Below are positions 49,189 to 59,652 of a DNA stretch of 64,000 bases, piece by piece. Position numbers and translations under genes: made by a program. A model generated the notes under the pieces. It did not search any database and was not told where the DNA came from. It saw only the letters and a list, made by a program, of their open reading frames with translations. The stretch's first letter is position 1, and every line of letters begins with the position of its first letter. This DNA is from Methyloversatilis sp. (lineage in GTDB: Bacteria; Pseudomonadota; Gammaproteobacteria; Burkholderiales; Rhodocyclaceae): contig NZ_JAUYNV010000032.1 in NCBI RefSeq assembly GCF_030698125.1, forward strand, positions 62,001 through 126,000. Direction: 5' to 3'.

Positions 49189-50469
49189 TCAGCCGGCCAC
49201 GCGTCGGGCGGCGGCGATGCCGCTGCGCACCGCCGATTCCAGCGTCGCCGGATAAAGCGGCAGCAGGTAGTCGCCGGCCAGCGCCAGGCGCGGGTCAGCC
49301 GGCTGTGCGATCACGGCACGGCCCGGCGTGCAGCGGAAGGTCGCACGCCGGTCGGTCAGTGTGCGCACGCAGCGCGGTTCGGGCAGCGACGGAAAGGCGC
49401 GTCGTACCGCCTCGATGACGGCGCGCTCGGTGTCGTCGCGCGCCGCGTCGGCGGCCGACACCACGCAGGCCATCAATCCGGGCGGCCCGCCCAGCGCGCC
49501 GCGGTCGAATATCCAGTGCGGCACGCCGTCGGCGAAGCCCATCATGGCCTGCGGCAGGCGCGCACCCTTGCCGAAATCGGCGAACACGGTGGTCACCTGT
49601 TCGTAGCCGAGCGAAGCGATCTCCGCCGTGATGCGCTCGGTGCCCGGCAGGGCGCCGAGCAGCGCCGGCACGTGGTGCGGGCTGGTGGCGACGACGACCT
49701 GTTCAAACACTTGCGGGCTGCCGGCGACATCAAGCGCGAAGCCCTCCGCATGCGGCGAAATCGCCCGCACCCGCTCGCCCACGCGCACCTGGTCACCTTG
49801 CCGTGTCAGCCAGGCGGCGGCCGGCGCCGGAAACAGCTGGCCCAGATCGGTGCGCGGCAGCAGCACGTCGGACGCGCCGGCGCGCCCGAGCAGCGTGTCG
49901 CGCAGCACCTGGGCGAACACGCGGGCACTTGCGTCGTCGAGGCCGGTGTTCAGTGCGGCGATGCACAGTGGCGCCCACAGGTAGCGCACATTGGTGTCGG
50001 TCTGGCGCGTGCGCGCAAACATCTGCGTCACCGTTTCGTCGGCGGGTGGCGACCGGCGGATCGCCGCCATCAGGCGCATTGCAGCCAGCCGGTCGCCCCA
50101 GGTCAGACCGGGGCAGGTCATGAAGGCGAGCGCCTGCGCCCATTGCGAGCCGGAGCGGGCGCGCAGTTCGAAACCGTCGGTGAAGCGCAGCGACAGCGGC
50201 AGGCGGTCGAACAGCAGGTCCGGGTCGGCGCCGACGGTGCGCATCATCGCCAGCGTGTGGACATAGCCGCCGATCAGGATGTGCTGGCCGTTGTCCAGCG
50301 CCAGACCGTCGAGCTCGACCGCGCGCGCGCGCCCGCCGACCTGCGGCGCCGCCTCGAACACCACCGGGCGCACACCGCGCGCCACGCATTCCACCGCGCA
50401 GGCCAGCCCGGCCCAGCCGGCGCCGACGATGGCGACCGATGGCCGGTCCGCGTTCAACTGCGCAGCCAC
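49189..50469 (-). CDS. hpnE: Hydroxysqualene dehydroxylase HpnE
   Basis: 426 residues. FAD-dependent amine-oxidase/phytoene-desaturase type: dinucleotide site VAIVGAGWAGLACAVE (about 12-27), GGRARAVELDGLALDNGQH, and the C-terminal FAD site LALAGDYLLPLYPATLESAV. HpnE reduces hydroxysqualene to squalene, the last step of the HpnCDE route that replaces squalene synthase in many bacteria. It overlaps hpnD by 16 bases. The order hpnC-hpnD-hpnE is the usual one in hopanoid producers. Confidence 0.95.
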   Translation of the reverse strand: MAAQLNADRPSVAIVGAGWAGLACAVECVARGVRPVVFEAAPQVGGRARAVELDGLALDNGQHILIGGYVHTLAMMRTVGADPDLLFDRLPLSLRFTDGFELRARSGSQWAQALAFMTCPGLTWGDRLAAMRLMAAIRRSPPADETVTQMFARTRQTDTNVRYLWAPLCIAALNTGLDDASARVFAQVLRDTLLGRAGASDVLLPRTDLGQLFPAPAAAWLTRQGDQVRVGERVRAISPHAEGFALDVAGSPQVFEQVVVATSPHHVPALLGALPGTERITAEIASLGYEQVTTVFADFGKGARLPQAMMGFADGVPHWIFDRGALGGPPGLMACVVSAADAARDDTERAVIEAVRRAFPSLPEPRCVRTLTDRRATFRCTPGRAVIAQPADPRLALAGDYLLPLYPATLESAVRSGIAAARRVAG

Positions 50470-51287
50470 GTCTTCCAGGCCAACCAGAGCTTGCGCACCG
50501 GCGTCAGCGCGATGCGCCGGTCGAGTACGCGGCAGCCGTCGCGCTCGATCTCGTCAAGCAAGGTGCGGTAGATCGCCGCCATCACCAGACCGGGCCGCTG
50601 CGATGCGCGATCGACCGCCGGCAACGCGGCCATCGCCTGTTCGTAATAGTGCCGGGCGCGCTCGATCTGGAACTCCATCAGCTGACGGAATTCGTCGCTG
50701 TAGCGCGCGTTCAGGATGTCGGCGGCCCGCACATTGAAGCGCTGCAGCTCGTCGACCGGCAGGTAGATGCGACCGCGCCGCGCGTCTTCGCCGACGTCGC
50801 GGATGATGTTGGTGAGCTGGAAGGCGATGCCCAGATCGTGTGCGTACTTCTGCGTTTCGCGCTGCGTGCTGCCGAAGATCTGCGCCGCCAGCAGCCCCAC
50901 CACCGACGCAACGCGGTAGCAGTAGAGCTGCAGGCCCTTGAAGTCGAGATAGCGCGACTGGTCGAGATCCATTTCCATGCCGTCGATGATTTCCAGCAGC
51001 TGCTCGCGCGGCAGGCTGAATTCGCGGATGGCCGGAATCAGCGCGAGGCAGACCGGATGTTCCGGTGTGCCGTCGAAACAGGCGGCGACCTGGGTGCGCC
51101 ACCAGGCGAGCTGGGTGCGCGCGAGGCTGATGTCGGTGGTTTCGTCGACCACGTCGTCGATTTCGCGGCAGAAGGCGTACAGCGCGGTGATGGCGCGGCG
51201 GCGCGGCGGCGGCAGGAACAGGAAGCTGTAGTAGAAGGACGAGCCGCTCTTTGCGGCACGGTCCTGACAGTATTCGTCGGGTGTCAT
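50454..51287 (-). CDS. hpnD: Presqualene diphosphate synthase HpnD
   Basis: 277 residues from the ATG at 51287; the preceding in-frame ATG at 51308 lies within hpnC. Squalene/phytoene synthase fold with both aspartate-rich motifs: REIDDVVDE (about 42-50) and DVGEDARRGRIYLP (about 172-185). It begins SGSSFYYSFLFLPPPRRRA. HpnD joins two farnesyl diphosphates into presqualene diphosphate. It overlaps hpnC by four bases (ATGA) and hpnE by 16, so the three are one transcript. Confidence 0.95.
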   Translation of the reverse strand: MTPDEYCQDRAAKSGSSFYYSFLFLPPPRRRAITALYAFCREIDDVVDETTDISLARTQLAWWRTQVAACFDGTPEHPVCLALIPAIREFSLPREQLLEIIDGMEMDLDQSRYLDFKGLQLYCYRVASVVGLLAAQIFGSTQRETQKYAHDLGIAFQLTNIIRDVGEDARRGRIYLPVDELQRFNVRAADILNARYSDEFRQLMEFQIERARHYYEQAMAALPAVDRASQRPGLVMAAIYRTLLDEIERDGCRVLDRRIALTPVRKLWLAWKTWLRS

Positions 51288-52117
51288 GGGTAATTCAGGG
51301 CTTTCCACCCGATCACGGGCCAGTCGACACGGCCCAGTTTCGGGCGGTGGCGGAATACATCGTAATCGACCTGCTCGATGCGCTGCAAAATGCGCAGCCC
51401 GCCCTGCACGACCAGACGCAGCTCCCAGCCGGTGCGACCCGGCAGCGTGCGGGCCAGCGGCATGCCGGCGTGCATCAGCGCGCGGGCGTCATCGACCAGG
51501 TGTTTCATCAGTGCGCGGAAGGCGGCGTCGCAGTGCGACTGCGCCAGATGTGCTTCGGTCACGCCGAAGCGCGCCATCGCATCCTGCGGAATGTAGACGC
51601 GGCCGGGCGGGATGCCGTCGGCGTTCTTGCGCCAGTCGATCGCCACGTCCTGCCAGTGGTTGATCAGTTGCAGCGCGCTGCAGATCGCGTCGGACTGCTT
51701 GAGGCTGGCGGCATCGTCCACCTTGTACAGGCACAGCAGCAGGCGGCCGATCGGGTTGGCCGAGCGGCGGCAGTAGTCGAGCAGTTCCGCATGGCTGGCG
51801 TAGCGCGTCTGCACCACGTCCTGCGCGAAGGCGTCGAGCAGGTCATGGAACAGCGGCAGCGGCAGCGACCACTGGCGCACGGCGCGCGCGAGGCGGCGGT
51901 GGATGGCGTCGTCCGGTTCGCCGCCGCGTTCGATGATGCGCAATTGTTCGCGGCACAGCTCGAGCGCGGCCAGCCTCGCTTCGGGCGCGGCGTCGCCTTC
52001 ATCCGCCAGATCGTCGGCATGGCGGGCGAACCAGTAGATCGCGGCCACTGGCTCGCGCAGCGCGGGTGGCATCAGCTTCGACGCGACCGGAAAGTTTTCG
52101 TAGTGTTCGACCGACAT
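51284..52117 (-). CDS. hpnC: Hydroxysqualene synthase HpnC
   Basis: 277 residues. Squalene/phytoene synthase family with ARHADDLADEGD (first aspartate motif), LINHWQDVAIDWRKNADGIP and PGRVYIPQDAMARFGV (second motif region). It converts presqualene diphosphate to hydroxysqualene. First gene of hpnCDE and divergent from tRNA-Leu. The cyclase gene shc and later hopanoid genes are not in this window, so the pathway is completed elsewhere if it is complete. Confidence 0.95.
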   Translation of the reverse strand: MSVEHYENFPVASKLMPPALREPVAAIYWFARHADDLADEGDAAPEARLAALELCREQLRIIERGGEPDDAIHRRLARAVRQWSLPLPLFHDLLDAFAQDVVQTRYASHAELLDYCRRSANPIGRLLLCLYKVDDAASLKQSDAICSALQLINHWQDVAIDWRKNADGIPPGRVYIPQDAMARFGVTEAHLAQSHCDAAFRALMKHLVDDARALMHAGMPLARTLPGRTGWELRLVVQGGLRILQRIEQVDYDVFRHRPKLGRVDWPVIGWKALNYP

Positions 52118-52177
52118 GGGTGGCGGAGTATACCGGGCGCGTGCCGCCGGCCCCGCCTGATAGAATCCGTGCCGCCT

Positions 52178-52262
52178 GCCCAGGTGGCGAAATTGGTAGA
52201 CGCACCAGATTTAGGTTCTGGCGCCGCGAGGCGTGGGGGTTCGAGTCCCTTCCTGGGCACCA
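52178..52262 (+). tRNA. tRNA-Leu (anticodon UAG)
   Basis: 85 bases including an encoded CCA. The acceptor stem GCCCAGG pairs with CCTGGGC; the anticodon stem CCAGA/TCTGG encloses TTTAGGT with anticodon TAG at 52212-52214. A variable arm of class II type (GCGCCGCGAGGCGT) and a T-loop (GGTTCGAGTCC) are present. It reads CUA and, with UAG wobble, other CUN codons. A -10-like TAGAAT lies at 52161-52166. Confidence 0.97.
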
Positions 52263-52323
52263 TCGGTGCGGACGGACGTTGAAGGCTGATGGGCGCACCG
52301 TCACTGCATGAGTGAGCGATGTG

Positions 52324-55300
52324 TCATGGCGGAAGGAATTTTCTGCGCGGCCGACGCATCAGGTAATAGGCGGCCGGTATCACCAACATGGACAGCAGCG
52401 GTGCGGTGATCATGCCGCCCACCATGGGTGCCGCGATGCGTTGCATGACCTCGCTGCCGGTGCCCCCGCCCCACATGATGGGCAGCAGGCCGGCCAGAAT
52501 CACCGCCACAGTCATCGCCTTGGGCCGCACGCGCAGCACCGCCCCTTCGCGGATCGCATCCAGCAGATCGGCTTCGCTGGTCATGTTCTGCTCGATGCGC
52601 GCCGTCCACGCCTGCCTGAGATAAAGCAGCATGATCACGCCGAATTCGGCCGCTACGCCCGCCAGCGCGATGAAACCCACGACACTCGCCACTGACAGGT
52701 TGTAGTTCAAACCGAACAGCAGCCAGATCCCGCCGACCAGGGCAAAGGGCAAAGTCGCCATCAGCAGCAGGGCCTCGCCGAAGTGCTTGAAGGTAAGGTA
52801 CAGCAGCACGAAGATGATGAGCAGCGTGAAGGGCACAACCAGTTTGAGCCTGGCGCTGGCGCGTTCGAGAAACTCGAACTGACCTGACCAGGACACCGAG
52901 TAGCCCGGCGGCAATTTCACCTGGTCGGCCACTGTCTGCTGCATCTCGCGCACCGCTGTGCCGAGGTCACGACCACGCAAATCGACGTAGACGAACCCCG
53001 CCAGGCGTGCGTTCTCGCTGCGCAGCATCGGCGGGCCATCGTCGATGCGAATGTCGGCTACGTCACCGAGCACAAGCAACTGCCCTCGCGGCGTCACGAT
53101 GGGCAAATTGCGCAAGCCGTTCAGCGAGTCCCGTACCTCGCGCGGATATCGCACGTTTATCGGGTAGCGCTGCAGGCCTTCGATGGTCTCACCGATATTC
53201 ATGCCGCCCACGGCGCTTGCCACCACCGACTGCACGTCGGACATGTTGAGTCCGTAGCGCGCCGCTCGCTCCCGCTTGATATCCACATTGACATAGCGTC
53301 CACCTGTCAGGCGCTCGGCAAAGGCGCTGGTCACGCCGGGCACCTGCTTGACCGCCTGCTCGATTTCGCCCGTGAGCCGGTTGATGACAGATAGATCGCT
53401 GCCGAGCACCTTGACGCCGACCGGACTTTTGATGCCAGTGGCCAGCATGTCGAGACGGTTGCGGATCGGTGGAATCCAGATGTTCGTCAGTCCCGGCACG
53501 CGCACGGTCCGGTCCAGTTCCTCTACGAGCTTCTCGGGGGTCATGCCCACCCTCCACTCGCTTCTTGGCTTGAACTGGATGGTGGTCTCAAACATCACCA
53601 GAGGTGCCGGATCGGTCGCAGTTACGGCTCTGCCTGCCTTTCCGTAGACCGTGGCCACCTCTGGCACCGTCTTGATCAGCCGGTCCGTTTGCTGCAGCAA
53701 TTGAGCCGCCTTGCCCGCCGACATGCCAGGCAAGGCACTTGGCATGTAGAGCAGGTCGCCTTCGTCGAGCGGCGGCATGAACTCGCTGCCCAGTTGCTGC
53801 AAGGGCCACCAGCTGGCCGCCAGAAACACCATCGCGACAGCGATGGTGGTCTTGGGAAAGCGCAGCACGACTTCGAGCAAAGGCCGGTAGCTGGCGACAA
53901 AGAAGCGATTGATCGGGTTCTTCTGCTCGTCCGGGATGCGGCCCCGGATCAGATAACCCATCAGCACCGGAATCAGCGTCACCGCAAGCCCCGCACTTGC
54001 CGCCATGGCATAGGTTTTGGTGAAGGCAAGCGGCGAGAACAGCTTTCCTTCCTGCGCCTCCAGTGTGAAGATCGGCACGAAGGAGAGGGTGATGATGAGC
54101 AAGGAGAAAAACAGCGCCGGGCCCACCTCGGCGGCAGCGTCTCCGATCACCCGCCAGCGGGTCTCGCCCTGCAATTGCTCCCCCGGATGAGCGTGATTCC
54201 ATTCCTCCAGGTGCTTGTGTGCGTTTTCGATCATGACCACCGCCGCATCAACCATCGCGCCGACGGCGATGGCGATGCCGCCCAGTGACATGATGTTGGC
54301 GTTGACCCCCTGCCAGTGCATGACGATGAAGGCCGCCAGAATGCCCAGGGGCAACGAGACGATGGCCACCAGAGCCGAACGCAGGTGAAACAGAAACAGC
54401 ACGCACACCACGGCCACGACAGCGAACTCTTCGAGCAGCTTGTGGCTGAGGTTCTCGATGGCCCGCTTGATGAGCCCCGAGCGGTCGTAGGTGGGTACGA
54501 TCTCGACGCCTTGCGGCAGGCTCGTTTTCAATGCCGCCAGTTTGGTCTTGACTGCGTCGATGGTGGTCAACGCGTTCTCGCCAGACCGCATGACGACGAT
54601 GCCGCCCACCGCTTCACCCTCGCCGTCCAGCTCACCGATTCCGCGCCGCATCTCGGGGCCGATCTGCACGTGGGCCACATCGCCCAGCAAAACGGATACG
54701 CCTGCCTCGGTGGTCATGAGTGGAATGGCCCGGAAGTCGTCCAGGGTTTGCAGATACCCGGAGGCACGCACCATGAACTCGGCTTCACCCATTTCCAGCA
54801 CCGAGCCACCCACTTCCTGATTGGCAAGGCGAATCGCCGCGATCACCTTGCCGTGGGGAATACGGTATGCGGCCAGTTTGTCGGGATCGAGCACCACCTG
54901 GTATTGCCGCACCATGCCACCAATGGTGGCCACCTCGGCCACGCCGGGTACGGTCTTGAGCTCGTATTTCAAGAACCAGTCCTGCAGGCTGCGCAATTGC
55001 GACAGGTCCTGCCTGCCTGACTTGTCGATCAGCGCGTACTGGTAGATCCAGCCCACGCCGGTTGCATCCGGCCCAAGCGCCGAGCTGGCTCCCGGCGGCA
55101 GGCGCGACTGCACCTGGTTGAGGTACTCCAGTACCCTGGAGCGCGCCCAGTACAGGTCTGTTCCGTCCTTGAACAGCACGTAGACGTAACTGTCGCCAAA
55201 GAACGAATAGCCGCGCACGACGCGCGCCCCCGGTACCGACAGCATCGTGGTGGTCAGCGGATACGTGACCTGATTCTCGACCAGCTGCGGTGCTTGCCCC

Positions 55301-55461
55301 GGCCAAGAGGTGCGGATGATCACCTGGGTGTCCGACAGGTCGGGCAAGGCGTCGAGTGGCGTGCGAAGCACAGAAACCAAGCCCCAGGCCGCCAGCAGGA
55401 CGGTGGCGATCAGCACCAGAAAGCGGTTGGCGATCGACCAATGGATCAGACGGGCAATCAT
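52324..55461 (-). CDS. cusA: Copper/silver RND efflux pump CusA (HME type)
   Basis: 1045 residues. Starts [20 protein letters not shown], typical of heavy-metal RND pumps. The three methionines that carry Cu(I)/Ag(I) in E. coli CusA have counterparts in [25 protein letters not shown] and [15 protein letters not shown], which favours copper/silver over the zinc/cobalt pump CzcA. The helix-4 Asp is kept ([19 protein letters not shown]). It exports metal from periplasm and cytoplasm through CusB and CusC. The start overlaps the cusB stop by four bases. The gene ends 62 bases from tRNA-Leu. Confidence 0.95.
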   Translation of the reverse strand: MIARLIHWSIANRFLVLIATVLLAAWGLVSVLRTPLDALPDLSDTQVIIRTSWPGQAPQLVENQVTYPLTTTMLSVPGARVVRGYSFFGDSYVYVLFKDGTDLYWARSRVLEYLNQVQSRLPPGASSALGPDATGVGWIYQYALIDKSGRQDLSQLRSLQDWFLKYELKTVPGVAEVATIGGMVRQYQVVLDPDKLAAYRIPHGKVIAAIRLANQEVGGSVLEMGEAEFMVRASGYLQTLDDFRAIPLMTTEAGVSVLLGDVAHVQIGPEMRRGIGELDGEGEAVGGIVVMRSGENALTTIDAVKTKLAALKTSLPQGVEIVPTYDRSGLIKRAIENLSHKLLEEFAVVAVVCVLFLFHLRSALVAIVSLPLGILAAFIVMHWQGVNANIMSLGGIAIAVGAMVDAAVVMIENAHKHLEEWNHAHPGEQLQGETRWRVIGDAAAEVGPALFFSLLIITLSFVPIFTLEAQEGKLFSPLAFTKTYAMAASAGLAVTLIPVLMGYLIRGRIPDEQKNPINRFFVASYRPLLEVVLRFPKTTIAVAMVFLAASWWPLQQLGSEFMPPLDEGDLLYMPSALPGMSAGKAAQLLQQTDRLIKTVPEVATVYGKAGRAVTATDPAPLVMFETTIQFKPRSEWRVGMTPEKLVEELDRTVRVPGLTNIWIPPIRNRLDMLATGIKSPVGVKVLGSDLSVINRLTGEIEQAVKQVPGVTSAFAERLTGGRYVNVDIKRERAARYGLNMSDVQSVVASAVGGMNIGETIEGLQRYPINVRYPREVRDSLNGLRNLPIVTPRGQLLVLGDVADIRIDDGPPMLRSENARLAGFVYVDLRGRDLGTAVREMQQTVADQVKLPPGYSVSWSGQFEFLERASARLKLVVPFTLLIIFVLLYLTFKHFGEALLLMATLPFALVGGIWLLFGLNYNLSVASVVGFIALAGVAAEFGVIMLLYLRQAWTARIEQNMTSEADLLDAIREGAVLRVRPKAMTVAVILAGLLPIMWGGGTGSEVMQRIAAPMVGGMITAPLLSMLVIPAAYYLMRRPRRKFLPP

Positions 55462-57086
55462 CGGGCACCTCCCGACTGCTCACCATGGCGCGCTTGCCAT
55501 TTGACGATCTGCGGGGCCTCGCCATCCTGCATGCGGAACTCGATGTCGATCTCGCTCCCGGCAGATGGTTTGGGTAAGGCAAGATCTGGAGCCAACGTGA
55601 ATTCCATGGTCATGCCCGGCCATCGCAATGCGGGTATTTCTGGATGGGTCAGCGTGAGGGTGTCACCGCTCACGGCCTCCACCCGCGCGTTTGTCTGATA
55701 GGTCTGCTGTGCGGCGCTCATCGATCCTTGCGCTTCGCCCGAAGACAAGCGCGCCTCAACACCCTTCAGGCTGGCCTCCGAATCAATGAGGAACTGGCCG
55801 GACAGCACGATTTTCTGGCCCTGGCCAAGCCCTGCCAGAATTTCCGTCTGGCCGCCCTGTTCGTGACCGACCTGCACCTCGATCGGACGAAATGTCCCGT
55901 CCTCTTCGACTGCCATGACCAGCGTGCGCTTGCCGGTGCGAACCAGCGCTTCGGAAGGCACCAGCAGCGCGGGGCGCGCCTGACCGCCGGCGAGTTGCAT
56001 CTGCATGAACATGCCGGGCACCAGCTTGCCTGCCGGATTGGTCAGGACCATGCGCGCCTTGCGCGTGCGTGTCGCCGGATTGACCTCGGGCAGCAAGGCC
56101 TGCACCCGTCCATGGAACACCTCACCCGGCAGTGCGGGGGTTTGCGCTGCCACCTGTGCGCCTTCGACAAGCTGCGCCGCCTGGCTCTCCGGCACTTCGG
56201 CCTGCACCCAGACATTGGAAAGATCGTTGATGCGCAGGAGCGGCATGCCCATCATCGCAGTACTGCCTTCACGCGCCATCAGTTCGGTGACCACGCCACT
56301 GGCCGGTGCGACCAGGGTCATGCGGGCCTGCACCTGTCCCGTACGCTCGACCAAGGCGATCTGCGCTTCGCTCATGCCGGCCTGACGCATACGCTGACGG
56401 GCTGCTTCAGCGAGTGACTCCAACCCGCGTCCCTGCAAGCGTCTGGCAGTCAGATAGTCCTCTTGAACCGCCACCCATTCAGGCACGTAAATATCCAGCA
56501 GCGGCTGCCCCTTGCGGACGCGATCCAGTTCCGCCCTCACATGCAGCTTCTCGATGAAGCCGGTCGCGCGCGCCTGCACCGCAAATTGGCCTCGTTCATT
56601 CCATGCCACGGTGCCCACTGCTGAAATCTCGGATGCAAGCTGGCCCGAAACGACTTCGCCCATGCGCAGCCCGAGATTCTGCTGAATGCGCGAACTCACT
56701 GTGACCGTGCCGCTGTCTGCGCCCGCGGCGCCCGCGTAGGCGGGCACCAGCATCATGTCCATGAAGGGCGACTTTGCCGGCGCGTCGAACTTCTGACCTG
56801 GTGTCATTGGATCGTGGTAATGAAGGATCATTCGACCCGTTACCGGATCGATATCACCCGCCTTGAGACCCGACTCGATGTGACGCCGTGTCGCCGCTTC
56901 GCCTTCGGGTATCCCCCAGGTCGACGGGTCGATCTCGACGCCCGCAGACGAGCTTCCCGCCGCGGCGGGGGTTGCCACGGGGGCATGCGTCATCCCGTTC
57001 CTGACGCCCTGTCGGTAGAGGCCCAGACCGCCTGCGCCGAGTACTCCGATCGCGAGGAGCGCGACCACGATGGTTCTTCTGTTCAT
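55458..57086 (-). CDS. cusB: Copper/silver efflux adaptor CusB with fused CusF-like domain
   Basis: 542 residues from the ATG at 57086. One N-terminal membrane helix, then a heavy-metal-binding segment ([20 protein letters not shown] then PFMDMMLVP, about 90-120). The adaptor core follows ([40 protein letters not shown]). The C-terminal about 80 residues are CusF-like, with His, Trp and two Met in [20 protein letters not shown], the CusF copper-ligand set. In E. coli CusF is a separate protein; here it is fused. It overlaps cusC by four bases. Confidence 0.95.
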   Translation of the reverse strand: MNRRTIVVALLAIGVLGAGGLGLYRQGVRNGMTHAPVATPAAAGSSSAGVEIDPSTWGIPEGEAATRRHIESGLKAGDIDPVTGRMILHYHDPMTPGQKFDAPAKSPFMDMMLVPAYAGAAGADSGTVTVSSRIQQNLGLRMGEVVSGQLASEISAVGTVAWNERGQFAVQARATGFIEKLHVRAELDRVRKGQPLLDIYVPEWVAVQEDYLTARRLQGRGLESLAEAARQRMRQAGMSEAQIALVERTGQVQARMTLVAPASGVVTELMAREGSTAMMGMPLLRINDLSNVWVQAEVPESQAAQLVEGAQVAAQTPALPGEVFHGRVQALLPEVNPATRTRKARMVLTNPAGKLVPGMFMQMQLAGGQARPALLVPSEALVRTGKRTLVMAVEEDGTFRPIEVQVGHEQGGQTEILAGLGQGQKIVLSGQFLIDSEASLKGVEARLSSGEAQGSMSAAQQTYQTNARVEAVSGDTLTLTHPEIPALRWPGMTMEFTLAPDLALPKPSAGSEIDIEFRMQDGEAPQIVKWQARHGEQSGGAR

Positions 57087-58450
57087 CGCATGGGCTCCCG
57101 CGCAAGGTGGTTCGAAGGTGTCGGCGATACGGCATGCGCGGGCAGATCCTCCGGTATCAGAAAGGTCAGCTCGGCCCACCATGCGGCAGTCTGTCGTTCG
57201 ATGCGAAGTCGCTCCAGGGTGGTGTCAGTCACCATGCGGCGTGCTTCGAGAACGGATGTCAGGGACGCCTTGCCGCCGCGAAAAGCGGCCGTGAGTGCCT
57301 CGGCGCGCTCGGTCGCAAGCGGGATCAGGGTGCTGTCGTAGTCGTCCAGACGGCTGAGGCTGCTTCGCCAGCTGGAGAGGAGGCGCTGCAGCTCGAACAG
57401 ATGCTCGCGCCGCAGTTCTTCACGTTCGGAGCGGACCTGTTCAACCTGTTCCAGTCGGGCCGCCAGTTCGCGGTCTTGACGCCGGGCCTGATCCCACTGC
57501 AATGGAATGGAAACCCCCAGCGACACCATGTCGCCGAACATGCTGCCCCGCTTGCTGTACATCACCGACCAGCTCCAGTCGGCGCTTTTTTCCTGTCTTG
57601 CCACCTCCGCCGTGGCGAGCGCGACATGTTCGCGCGCATTCATGAGTGCGATGTCTGGATGCTGATCGATTTCATGCGCCAGCGAGTGTTCCGCCAGACG
57701 CGTGCTGTCTATCCTGGGAGGCGCTCCGAGTGGCTTCGATTCCGCATCGCCGACCCAGCGCTGCAACAGCGCTCTCGCGTTGGCGAGCTCGGCGCGCACC
57801 TCGTGCAGTCGATCGTCGATGCGTGCGATCGCCGCGCGCGCGGCCAGCACGTCGGCCAGCGGGGCGCGGTTGCCCCGATAGGCCGATTCAACGCCGGTGC
57901 TTACGTTGACGGTCTCCTCGCGCTGACGTTGCAGCTGCTCGAGCATCTGCTCAAGGAAGTAACGCTCGAACCAGGCTCTGGCAGTCTGCGTGCGCAGCCG
58001 GGTGAGCAGCGTGGTTCGCGTCGCCAGGGCGGCGTCGGCTTCGCGTTCGTAGCGGGCGCTGCGCGCCTCACGTTTTTCAGATCTGGTGAAAGTCTGCGCC
58101 AGACCGACAGAGCGCATCGTCATGGGCTCATCCGTCAGGCTGTAGCGCCCCGAGCCTTCGACGGGCAGGTTGTCGACCGACAAGCGCAGTATGGGGTCAG
58201 GCAGACGCCCGGTTGCAACGGCCATTTCCCTGGCCGCCCGTGCCGCCGCATGCTGTGCCTCAAGCGTCGCGGATCTTGCCTGTGCAGCATCGAGCGCGGC
58301 CTGCAATGTCAGCGAAGGCTGTGTCATCGCTGGATTGACGAGACCGAGCGACAGCACGACCACGGCGAGCGGTGCGAACCCGCGACGCACGTGTCGACGT
58401 GCGTGATGGACGGACGGCCCACTGGCGTCCCGGGTGAGGAAAATAAGCAT
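57083..58450 (-). CDS. cusC: TolC-family outer-membrane channel of the Cus system (CusC-like)
   Basis: 455 residues from the ATG at 58450, chosen for GGAG 8 bases upstream; the frame is open to 58537. Signal peptide: VVVLSLGLVNPAMTQ. Two OEP repeats with long coiled helices (LTLQAALDAAQARSATLEAQ, LADVLAARAAIARIDDRLHE, ALTAAFRGGKASLTSVLEAR). No lipobox is seen, unlike E. coli CusC. It forms the outer-membrane exit for CusBA. The gene lies downstream of the small Cys-rich protein gene and overlaps cusB. Confidence 0.9.
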   Translation of the reverse strand: MLIFLTRDASGPSVHHARRHVRRGFAPLAVVVLSLGLVNPAMTQPSLTLQAALDAAQARSATLEAQHAAARAAREMAVATGRLPDPILRLSVDNLPVEGSGRYSLTDEPMTMRSVGLAQTFTRSEKREARSARYEREADAALATRTTLLTRLRTQTARAWFERYFLEQMLEQLQRQREETVNVSTGVESAYRGNRAPLADVLAARAAIARIDDRLHEVRAELANARALLQRWVGDAESKPLGAPPRIDSTRLAEHSLAHEIDQHPDIALMNAREHVALATAEVARQEKSADWSWSVMYSKRGSMFGDMVSLGVSIPLQWDQARRQDRELAARLEQVEQVRSEREELRREHLFELQRLLSSWRSSLSRLDDYDSTLIPLATERAEALTAAFRGGKASLTSVLEARRMVTDTTLERLRIERQTAAWWAELTFLIPEDLPAHAVSPTPSNHLAREPMR

Positions 58451-58552
58451 CAACGAACTCCATGCGCAATGAACGCCTTCGCGAATGCCTGCGCGAAAGC
58501 CAGGATCTGCCGACCTTGAAAAGGTCGACAGCTGCATTTCCGTTACATGGGG

Positions 58553-58903
58553 TTAGTTGAAGGAGGGCGGTCGCCAGACTGCAGCGAGTGCATTCGACGT
58601 GACTGGCGACGTCTGCGATGGCACTGAACCGGATGGCGGTGCCGGAGGAAGGTGGGCGTCAAACGATGGAAGGATGCCGACGCCTGATGCGCAGCACGAC
58701 CGTTCAATTTTGCAGGACATGCCGGTTTTGGCTGCCGTCTCGGAATCGTTGCAGCAATCAGAGATGACCTGGCCAAACACATCTGAAGAGGCAGACGCCA
58801 CGACATCGTGCTTCATGGGACAAGTATTCTGAAAGCTGAGCGCACTTGCGCTGCCCTGGAAGGCAACGAAGAACGAAAGCAACAGGGCAAGCAGACATCT
58901 CAT
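58553..58903 (-). CDS. Small secreted Cys-rich protein heading the cus operon
   Basis: 116 residues with a signal peptide (LLALLLSFFVAFQGSASA). The mature protein has Cys28, Met30 and His32 (NTCPMKHD), the pair Cys50-Cys51, Cys64, and the pair Cys70-Cys71 (KIERSCC), then a Pro/Ser-rich tail. Such small Cys/Met/His proteins often precede Cus- or Czc-type operons, and metal binding in the periplasm is likely but unproven. About 100 bases separate it from cusC. A TAGAAT-type -10 lies just upstream (minus strand), and the palindrome AGGTGCGGACCACCT at 58939-58953 could be an operator. Confidence 0.75.
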   Translation of the reverse strand: MRCLLALLLSFFVAFQGSASALSFQNTCPMKHDVVASASSDVFGQVISDCCNDSETAAKTGMSCKIERSCCASGVGILPSFDAHLPPAPPSGSVPSQTSPVTSNALAAVWRPPSFN

Positions 58904-59009
58904 TGTTGCATTCTATCAACGCCGGTCTTTTCGACGATAGGTGCGGACCACCTTTTTCGTTCGCGAACCGAGCCGACCGGGCGGCCACCAGGCATCGCTG
59001 TCAGGTCTT

Positions 59010-59633
59010 TCAGACCTTCCTCGCCACCATCCCGATCAGTGCCGAATGCCCGCGATGCGCGAGGCCTTCGTCCAGCTCCGATTCATATTCCTGCAGGCAC
59101 TCCAGTTCGAAGTCGCCGAAGGCGTCGCGCAGCAGTGCGGCGGTGTAGAGGTTTTCGACCGCCGACGGGCCGCCGGTGCCGTAGTCGAGCTGTTTGGGCG
59201 TGTAGCCCTGCAGCACGATGCAGCCGCCCGGCCTGAGCGTGCGCTTCATGTTTTCGAACAGCGCGCGTCGCTCGTCCGGCGCGGCGAACTGGATGAAAAT
59301 GCCGACCACCAGATCGAAAGCTTCGTCCGGATAGGTCCAGCGCAGCGCGTCGGCCAGCGCGAAGTCGACGCTGACGCCGCGCGCTGCGGCGAGTGTCGCC
59401 GCCTTGTCGAGCGCGACCGGCGACAGTTCGGTCGCCGTCACGTCCAGCCCCCGTTCGGCCAGCCAGACCGCGTTGCGGCCTTCGCCGTCGGCGATGCTCA
59501 GCGCGCGCTGACCAGGGACGAGCAGCGACGACTGCGACTGCAGGAAGCGGTTCGGCGCGGTGCCGAACAGATAGGCCTGGCCGGCGGCACGGTACTTTGC
59601 GGACCAGAAATCCTGTGCATCGTCATGACTCAT
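59010..59633 (-). CDS. Class I SAM-dependent methyltransferase (TehB-like)
   Basis: 207 residues. It starts AQDFWSAKYRAAGQAYLFGT, as in TehB-like methyltransferases, then motif I ALSIADGEGRNAVWLAERG, motif II VTATELSPVAL, VDFALADALRW and motif IV FDLVVGIFIQFAAPDER. It may methylate thiols, tellurite or selenite-type compounds by analogy with TehB; the true substrate is unknown. It lies 19 bases after ribA on the same strand. Confidence 0.9.
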   Translation of the reverse strand: MSHDDAQDFWSAKYRAAGQAYLFGTAPNRFLQSQSSLLVPGQRALSIADGEGRNAVWLAERGLDVTATELSPVALDKAATLAAARGVSVDFALADALRWTYPDEAFDLVVGIFIQFAAPDERRALFENMKRTLRPGGCIVLQGYTPKQLDYGTGGPSAVENLYTAALLRDAFGDFELECLQEYESELDEGLAHRGHSALIGMVARKV

Positions 59634-59652
59634 GAGGGCGGGTCGGTATCCT

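Noticed and set aside
58904..59009. Direct repeat of the tRNA-Leu 3' end as an island boundary
   Set aside because: No match to the tRNA end (GGTTCGAGTCCCTTCCTGGG) was found beyond the cus operon.
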